Source: Brevipalpus yothersi (lineage: Eukaryota; Arthropoda; Arachnida; Trombidiformes; Tenuipalpidae). From it: DNA of 64,000 nucleotides. Under the pieces are notes generated by a model, which saw only the letters and a program-made list of their open reading frames with translations, made no database searches and was not told where the DNA came from. Positions 58,318-64,000 of this stretch are shown piece by piece. Where the stretch lies: NCBI GenBank assembly GCA_003956705.1, contig QZCP01000206.1, forward strand, positions 1-64,000. The letters are read 5' to 3'. The position numbers were made by a program, and so were the translations under genes. Position 1 is the stretch's first letter. Each line of letters opens with the position of its first letter.

Positions 58318-61300
58318 ATGTCAGGGTCAGACACTGCAGCACGCAACCATGTTGCCCAAGAGTCACCTTCGGAACAAGCTACAGTGAATATGTTGAGTAA
58401 TTCAGTGAAGATGATAGATAAGCGTTTGAGAGACACGGATGAAAATTTGTTGGTAACCAGACGAGGTCTGGATGAGTTATCAGACAAATTAGACAATGAG
58501 GTTGAGATCATCAAGAATATGTTGACTCAACTCACCAGAAGTTTGAGTGATTCTGGACACAATGCTGCCAGAGTGGAGCATGAGAGTTCCGTGTCAGAAT
58601 CAAGAAATGTTTCAATCAACCCGTTGATGGGTGCATCATTTAGAGAGTCTATGGCAAGTATTGCTGTGGAAAGATCGAGGGAATCGTTGATTGCCCCTCA
58701 ACCTTTACCATCGTTCGATGGAAACCCAGAAAAAGCAGCAACCTGGTTGCGAGAATATGAAATGGCGTGTACGCTAAATTGGTGGAAAGATGCGGAAATG
58801 GTCAGAGGGGTTGGACGATGTTTCTCAGGAGATGCCAAAAATTGGCTCCTGCATAGATATATGCCCGATTTGACCTCTGGTCCCGTAACCTGGTTACATT
58901 TCAAGGACGAATTTTGTAAAGCTTACTACAGAAACAGTGATCGACTGAGACTTTATGATAAGATACGAAATTATAATCAAAGAGATGAGCGATTAAGTGC
59001 TTTCTTCAATTCAATGGTTGCTTTGTGCCATGATTATGATCCTCATATGGAAGAAAAAGATATCATCACCCACTTCACCCGAGGTGTTAAACCCAATTAT
59101 CGCTCTGTTATAACTATGTGTTGTTTCCTCAAACCCAACTGTTCTCTCAAAGAACTCGAGAATGCCATACGACAGATGGAAGATGAAGAGAACTGGGATC
59201 GATTGAGAAACATCAGTGACAAATCCAATCGATGGAGAATGATGAAGAATGGTAACCGGGTTACACAAAATCCTACAAACATGGATACAAGGGAAAGTCC
59301 GACTTCCTCAGCAAATTCTAATGTGAGTAACAAGATTATTTGTTATAATTGTCTAAAAATGGGACATAGAGTTGGTGAATGTGATCAACCAAAAGATATC
59401 AGTCGAATTAAAGCTAATGCCCAACGAATTCAAGCGAAGAAGGATAAAGTCCTAGCAGTGTTAGAAGGAGATGATGAAAGGAATGATGAAACTAAAGCAG
59501 ACGAATGGAATATGATTCCTGAAGCCATCACTGATGGAGCAGTGGAATCTTCTGAAAGTCCCCAGAATTACAATGAAGAAGAATTGGAAGTATTATATTC
59601 ACAGGGCATTCCAATACAAAATCTCCAACAAAGCCAATTTTCCGGACCGAATGTTTCATGCGAAATAAACGGTCGACGGTTCAGAGTGCAATTGGACTCA
59701 GGGGCATATACATCAGTTATGAGTGAGGAGTTGAGGGAAGAATTGAAACTCCCAATCATAGCCCCTGCTAATTTTCCAGTCAGACTGGCCAACAAAAAGA
59801 TCGACTTTCCTGTTGGATACACAGAAACTATCATAAAATTTCAAAACAAGGAACTTCCCATCAAATTCCTTGTATTGAAAGAGACATCCACAATTCTGAT
59901 TGGTAATGATTTTCTAAGTCAACACAGAGCGAATATTGATTACGGCAGCAAAAGTTGCAAATTTCATGAGTCCGTCAATCATATTGACTGTTATCAAGAG
60001 CTTCCAACTATTGCACCAATAGTAGACGACTTTACAGACGTATTTGCCAAAGATCGAGCTGACGTTGGATGCATCCAGGATGCTGTACATAACATCGATA
60101 CAGATGATTGCCCTCCTATTCAACAGCGATATTACCGAGTTACACCATGGGAAAAGGAGGTAATTGATGGACTATTGAAGGAAATGTTGGATTCTGGCAT
60201 AGTAATCGAATCAAAAAGCCCATGGAGTAGTCCAGCAGTACTCGTGGCCAAGAAAGATCATCATACTCGATTCTGTATTGATTATCGAAAACTGAACGCA
60301 GTCACACTTGACGACCGGTATCCGATACCACGTATTGAAGATGCCTTGGATTTATTAGAAGGATGTAAATACTTCTCAGCACTTGACGTTGCAGCCATGT
60401 ATTGGCACATACAGCTGAAACCTGAAGATCGAGAAAAATCGGCATTCATTGTGCCTCAAGGCCTATTCCATTTCAACAGAATGCCATTTGGATTGAAAAA
60501 TGCGCCAGCCACCGCAGCTCGCACCATGAACAAGGTTCTCGCCGGTCTCAACTATGTTGTATGTTTCATCTACTTCGATGATATCATTGTATTCGGAAAG
60601 ACAAAGGAGGAACATGATGCTCATTTACGAGTGGTACTCGAAAGATTGAGAGAATACAATGTTAAGCTACGTCAACATAAATGTAATTTCGATAAAACCA
60701 GCATCGATTACCTTGGACTACACATCAGTCATGAGGGTATAACACCTAGTGAGACCAATGTAGCAACAGTAAGAGCGATAAAAGAACCCAACAATGTTGG
60801 AGCTTTGAGAAGATTTCTCGGCCTCTGTTCCTATTTTCGTCGATTTATCAACAATTTTGCATCAATAGCTCACCCACTGTACAATTTGTTGAAAAAAGAT
60901 GTCAAATGGAAATGGGAACCTGAACATTGTTATCGGTTCAATACTTTGAAGAAGATTATCACAGAGAAACCAGTGGTTGCATGTTATCGGACCGAAGGCG
61001 CGATCGAAGTTCACACAGATGCTTATGACTATGGTATAGGAGCAATATTATTGCAAGCCCAAGAAAATAATGAGATGAAGCCGGTGAGCTATGTTTCTCG
61101 CACACTATCAGCGAGTGAACAAGATTATGGAATCACAGAAAAAGAGTGCTTGGCAATTGTTTGGGCACTACAATACCTCCGCCACTATCTATATGGTCGC
61201 ACTTTTGTAGTGATCACGGATCACTGTGGCCTCTGTTGGTTCATGTCATGTGGACGAATAAATTCAAGACTCGCTAGATGGGCTATCAAACTCCAAGAGT

Positions 61301-62727
61301 TCTCATTTGTGGTGAAGTACAAATCGGGTAAGCTTCATGGAGCTGCTGACTGTATTTCAAGAGAGCCTATTGAAATTACTGGCCAAGATGAAGAAGACAT
61401 CACGAACCCACCGTCAATCAACTCTGTTGAACCCGAATCATTGATTCGTAAATATCAACATTCGGATGATTTCTGTGACAAAATCAAAAATCTTCTCAAT
61501 AATTCGTTACTATCAAAACGGAGAAAACATCGCCTACGAAAACGCTTCACCATCACGGATGGTATCCTTTACCGCTGTCGAGGAAAAATTTTACTGCCCA
61601 TCATACCCAAGGAATTACAAAAGAAATTACTGGAGGAATTTCACAATGGGAGTACTGGTGGTCACTTTGGAATCTCAAAAACATATGAACGGATGAAAGT
61701 TCGAGTATATTGGCAGAATATGATGAGAGATGTGAAAAATTTTGTACGATCGTGCCATGACTGCCAGGTCAGAAAACCTTTTTTAAAACCAGAGAAAGGA
61801 TTATTAATCCCTATTGAGGTTTCCTGTGTGGCTTTCCAAGATATCAGCTTGGATCTACTTGAAATGCCTATCAGTGATAGCGGTTACAGATATGTAGTGG
61901 TGATCAATGATCGCCTGACCAAGTTTGCTGTAGCCTCAGCCATCAAAACATGTTCAAGTGGCGATATCATCACAGTGTTATATGAATCATGGATTCTGAA
62001 GTTTGGAATGCCTCTCACTTTGATCACGGATCAAGGGCCAAACCTGATGTCCGATGAATTTCAGAGTTTTCTATTACGCTGTAACATCAAACACACGCCA
62101 ACAACACCGTATCACCCTCAATGTGATGGTCAAACTGAGCGCTTCAATGCATACTTAGGCGATACTCTAGCGATCTATGCCAAAAACCATCCACAATTAT
62201 GGGACATATATTTGTCTGAGGTTCTATTTGCCTACAACACTACTCCTCATTCATCGACTAAAGTGTCTCCTTTTTTCCTCGCACATGGACGAGAAGCTCG
62301 ATTACCAATCGAAGGAGAACTGGGTATCCAACCGGGTTGGATTGAGGAGGATGATCGATTGAAATCACTAGAAGAAGCAAGGAAAATTGCTGCTGAAACC
62401 ATCAATAAGGCACAGAGTACTGCGAAAAAGTACTATGACAAAGATAAGAAAGAGGCAAAATTTGAAGTCAATGATCTCGTAGTAATGAAAATCACCCGAT
62501 TGAAGAAAGGCAAAGCGAAGAAATTTATCAATCGGTACAAGGGACCATATAGAATATGTCGATGCTTATCTCCGGTTACTTATGAGATAATCAACCTGAG
62601 AGGAAGACCAGCGAAGAACATTGTTCATTGTAGTAAATTAAAACCTTATTACGAACAAGGTTCGTTCAAACTAACCGCCGAGAGTGATGACGAAGAATTT
62701 GATGATTTTGCCGCGCTGCTTGCATAG
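58318..62727 (+). CDS. gag-pol: Gag-Pol polyprotein of Ty3-type element, intact
   Basis: 1469 residues in a single frame. Gag occupies about 1-330, with a retrotransposon-gag core (PLPSFDGNPEKAATWLREYE). A CCHC zinc knuckle lies near 341-354 (CYNCLKMGHRVGEC). The aspartic protease has its active site at about 459 (LDSGAYTS). Reverse transcriptase spans about 610-790 with catalytic YFDD at 752. RNase H starts near 897 (HTDAYDYG). Integrase has its HHCC finger near 1116-1149, catalytic D near 1178 (LDLLEM), D near 1237 (TDQGPN) and E near 1272 (QTERFN). A GPY module lies at about 1407 (YKGPYRI), with an acidic end (DDEEFDDF). The first in-frame ATG is 58318 (context AAAATGTC). Gag and Pol share one frame with no frameshift site between them. 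All catalytic residues looked for are present, so the copy may be competent. The TAG stop is followed in frame by a further open region. Confidence 0.97.
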   Translation: MSGSDTAARNHVAQESPSEQATVNMLSNSVKMIDKRLRDTDENLLVTRRGLDELSDKLDNEVEIIKNMLTQLTRSLSDSGHNAARVEHESSVSESRNVSINPLMGASFRESMASIAVERSRESLIAPQPLPSFDGNPEKAATWLREYEMACTLNWWKDAEMVRGVGRCFSGDAKNWLLHRYMPDLTSGPVTWLHFKDEFCKAYYRNSDRLRLYDKIRNYNQRDERLSAFFNSMVALCHDYDPHMEEKDIITHFTRGVKPNYRSVITMCCFLKPNCSLKELENAIRQMEDEENWDRLRNISDKSNRWRMMKNGNRVTQNPTNMDTRESPTSSANSNVSNKIICYNCLKMGHRVGECDQPKDISRIKANAQRIQAKKDKVLAVLEGDDERNDETKADEWNMIPEAITDGAVESSESPQNYNEEELEVLYSQGIPIQNLQQSQFSGPNVSCEINGRRFRVQLDSGAYTSVMSEELREELKLPIIAPANFPVRLANKKIDFPVGYTETIIKFQNKELPIKFLVLKETSTILIGNDFLSQHRANIDYGSKSCKFHESVNHIDCYQELPTIAPIVDDFTDVFAKDRADVGCIQDAVHNIDTDDCPPIQQRYYRVTPWEKEVIDGLLKEMLDSGIVIESKSPWSSPAVLVAKKDHHTRFCIDYRKLNAVTLDDRYPIPRIEDALDLLEGCKYFSALDVAAMYWHIQLKPEDREKSAFIVPQGLFHFNRMPFGLKNAPATAARTMNKVLAGLNYVVCFIYFDDIIVFGKTKEEHDAHLRVVLERLREYNVKLRQHKCNFDKTSIDYLGLHISHEGITPSETNVATVRAIKEPNNVGALRRFLGLCSYFRRFINNFASIAHPLYNLLKKDVKWKWEPEHCYRFNTLKKIITEKPVVACYRTEGAIEVHTDAYDYGIGAILLQAQENNEMKPVSYVSRTLSASEQDYGITEKECLAIVWALQYLRHYLYGRTFVVITDHCGLCWFMSCGRINSRLARWAIKLQEFSFVVKYKSGKLHGAADCISREPIEITGQDEEDITNPPSINSVEPESLIRKYQHSDDFCDKIKNLLNNSLLSKRRKHRLRKRFTITDGILYRCRGKILLPIIPKELQKKLLEEFHNGSTGGHFGISKTYERMKVRVYWQNMMRDVKNFVRSCHDCQVRKPFLKPEKGLLIPIEVSCVAFQDISLDLLEMPISDSGYRYVVVINDRLTKFAVASAIKTCSSGDIITVLYESWILKFGMPLTLITDQGPNLMSDEFQSFLLRCNIKHTPTTPYHPQCDGQTERFNAYLGDTLAIYAKNHPQLWDIYLSEVLFAYNTTPHSSTKVSPFFLAHGREARLPIEGELGIQPGWIEEDDRLKSLEEARKIAAETINKAQSTAKKYYDKDKKEAKFEVNDLVVMKITRLKKGKAKKFINRYKGPYRICRCLSPVTYEIINLRGRPAKNIVHCSKLKPYYEQGSFKLTAESDDEEFDDFAALLA

Positions 62728-62733
62728 CAACCA
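62725..62733 (+). promoter_or_regulatory. Candidate leaky stop codon (UAG-CAR-YYA context)
   Basis: The Gag-Pol stop and next two codons read TAG CAA CCA, fitting the UAG-CAR-YYA readthrough context first known from tobacco mosaic virus. The frame after it has no stop for the remaining 1273 nt of the window. Readthrough is inferred and not shown. Confidence 0.5.
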
Positions 62734-62946
62734 ACGTGCGTGAAAAAGCGTCCTGGTCAACAAATGAGCTTTTTCATTTATCTGTCAAGTGAACAAGTGA
62801 CAGCCATTTTTAATCATTTTGTCTTGAATGTCATTGAATCAACACCACACCTCAGTTCATCAACCAGTGGAATAGTGTTTGTTGTAATCGGATTACAATC
62901 TTGTGACATCTTTCTGATTTGTGCCACCAACGAAAGAAGCATCAAC

Positions 62947-64000
62947 ATGGTTGAATTTAACGATGGTTGGGCGATTGATCTCAACCCAAGCCCACCACCA
63001 GGCCCTGTTGATCCTAACAATGTTAGGCTCCAAGAAGGAGGTTTCGAGCTGGAACATTTTGTGAACCGAAGAAGTGCCGAAGAATTTCTGTGTGATATTT
63101 GTATGTCGGTGGTGAAAGAACCCAGAAAACACACAATGGGTGGTTGCCGAGCCCTTTTCTGCCTAAATTGTGTGGACATGTATGTGAGATATCACCAAGA
63201 ACTCAATATTTTCCAGCACCCATATCCTGAGTGTACACGAAAATGTGGATATCAGCTGTCCATTGGTACGACGGTAACCCGGTTACCTCGGATGCAGGGT
63301 TTGATGTATGCAAACCTGGAAATGAAGTGTCCATTTGAAGGATGCAATCATATTGCAAACCCTGCTACATTCGAGGAACATAGGAGTCATTGCATCTTTG
63401 ATGCCACCAAATTTTGCCAATACTGTTTAGTACAACCAGCAGACCATGATTGCAAGGCGTATATCAATGACTTGAAAGAAAAATTGGCAGCCATCACAAC
63501 TCGGGAAGAAAACAAAAACAATCGGATTGTAGAATTAGAAAACAACATCAGCCGCCTGGAAGCTGAAATAGTCCAGCTGAATCAAGTTCCAGCACGAGTG
63601 GAGAATCTTATTCAACCACAACCACAACAAGAGCCAATGATCCAGGATCAACAACAACCAAGATCAAGAATTCCGGTCTATCGTGGAATGTCGAATCATA
63701 TTCGATCAAATCGTGCCTACCGTGACACGGTCACAATCCATTGTCGCTTCAGAGACAGGGAAATCATGATCGAAGGACTCGATATCGAATGTTCTGGCCT
63801 ACGCTTACGGAGAATGATCGAGGAAAGATTTGGAGAGGAAATTGGTCCCCTCTTGATGTTTCAACACACTCCAATCCAACCTCAAAGACCGCTCCGTCAA
63901 CATCAAATAGTAAGACGTCCAACATACCTAGTAGCTTTGGAACCTGGCCGATCCATCCCGGATGGATCCACAATCCAGATGAGAATTGGCCCCAATGGCC
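62947..64000 (+). CDS. Retrotransposon third ORF: RING-like/TRAF-type zinc finger, coiled coil, ubiquitin-like protein (partial)
   Basis: At least 351 residues, open to the window edge, positions counted from the ATG at 62947 (strong context AACATGG). A RING-like module has C49-x2-C52, C67, C72-x2-C75 and C96-x3-C100. A SIAH/TRAF-type finger is C128-x4-C133-x11-H145-x3-C149, with a second Cys/His group C157-x2-C160-x6-H167-x-C169. A coiled coil spans about 171-214 (NRIVELENNISRLEAEIVQL), followed by a Gln/Pro-rich linker. The C-terminal region from about 259 has a ubiquitin-like look (VTIHCRFRD ... LRRMIEERFG ... PGRSIPDGSTIQMRI). The layout recalls NRDP1/RNF41 and TRAF proteins. The frame is the same as Gag-Pol and is open from 62728. 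An earlier in-frame ATG at 62764 would add 61 residues containing a hydrophobic stretch (GIVFVVIGL...IFLICA). It has no introns and sits where env would be. The RING lacks the usual fourth-position His (CRALFC). It could also be a host gene abutting a 3'-truncated element. Confidence 0.8.
   Translation, partial: MVEFNDGWAIDLNPSPPPGPVDPNNVRLQEGGFELEHFVNRRSAEEFLCDICMSVVKEPRKHTMGGCRALFCLNCVDMYVRYHQELNIFQHPYPECTRKCGYQLSIGTTVTRLPRMQGLMYANLEMKCPFEGCNHIANPATFEEHRSHCIFDATKFCQYCLVQPADHDCKAYINDLKEKLAAITTREENKNNRIVELENNISRLEAEIVQLNQVPARVENLIQPQPQQEPMIQDQQQPRSRIPVYRGMSNHIRSNRAYRDTVTIHCRFRDREIMIEGLDIECSGLRLRRMIEERFGEEIGPLLMFQHTPIQPQRPLRQHQIVRRPTYLVALEPGRSIPDGSTIQMRIGPNG

Larger units (their letters stand above)
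57892..64000 (+). mobile_element. Ty3/mdg4-type LTR retrotransposon (3' end beyond window)
   Basis: Order: 5' LTR 57892-58189, primer site 58192-58204, Gag-Pol frame 58318-62727, then an in-frame third coding region from 62728 to the edge. The protease-RT-RNaseH-integrase order and a GPY module after integrase place it in Ty3/gypsy (Metaviridae). There are no internal stops or frameshifts in Gag-Pol, so the copy is young. The 3' LTR was not found in the window; either it lies past 64000 or the copy is truncated. Confidence 0.9.

Noticed and set aside
62814..63179. Minus-strand frames across the third retrotransposon ORF
   Set aside because: The plus-strand frame is longer, has zinc-finger Cys/His patterns and is in phase with Gag-Pol.

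Overview
The window looks like nuclear DNA of a small-genome arthropod, most likely a mite or other chelicerate. The evidence is metazoan-only genes (KAT6-type MYST acetyltransferase, ZP/PAN cuticle-type protein, UBALD, TMEM65, MGAT4, NAP1 with a CaaX end), short GT-AG introns, AT-rich spacers, and very abundant (CT)n/(GA)n microsatellites. The species assignment is inference. No bacterial, organellar, rRNA, tRNA or CRISPR signal was found.

Layout. 1-6.4 kb: first coding exon of an MGAT4 N-glycan branching enzyme (-) and a small secreted LDLa+Ig protein (-). 8.4-13.5 kb: an Hsp110/HSPA4 chaperone (-) and an alpha-tubulin (+), divergent, both with intronless CDS and sharing an upstream region that holds a perfect three-unit heat-shock element. 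14.9-17.2 kb: a Rab34/36-like GTPase (-). 19.9-22.3 kb: a minimal polycystin-1-like PLAT membrane protein (-) and an unknown charged coiled-coil protein (-). 23.8-27.1 kb: UBALD (-) and NAP1 (-, four exons). 28.7-35.0 kb: a five-exon PAN-PAN-PAN-ZP-TM protein (+). 37.9-38.6 kb: a secreted double-WAP protein (+). 38.9-45.7 kb: a six-exon, 2059-residue KAT6-type acetyltransferase (-) with an extra CGGBP1-like zinc finger. 47.9-52.0 kb: TMEM65 (+), an orphan secreted protein (-) and pseudouridine-5'-phosphatase PUDP (-). 52.0-57.9 kb: gene-free, microsatellite-rich, with an unexplained inverted repeat of 118-bp arms.

57.9 kb to the window edge is a structurally intact Ty3/mdg4-type LTR retrotransposon: 298-bp 5' LTR, primer site, and one uninterrupted Gag-Pol frame. 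Its most striking property lies after pol. The same reading frame continues past one TAG stop for more than 420 codons to the edge of the window. This extension encodes a RING-like/TRAF-type zinc-finger protein with a coiled coil and a ubiquitin-like C-terminal region, where an env gene would normally sit. The stop is followed by CAA CCA, which fits the UAG-CAR-YYA leaky-stop context. This suggests a retrotransposon that acquired a ubiquitin-ligase-like module and may express part of it as a Gag-Pol readthrough fusion. The 3' LTR is not in the window, so the far boundary is unproven.

Exon joins were assigned by eye from splice sites, reading phase and family conservation. Multi-exon genes are given as their full span, with the exons listed in the evidence.
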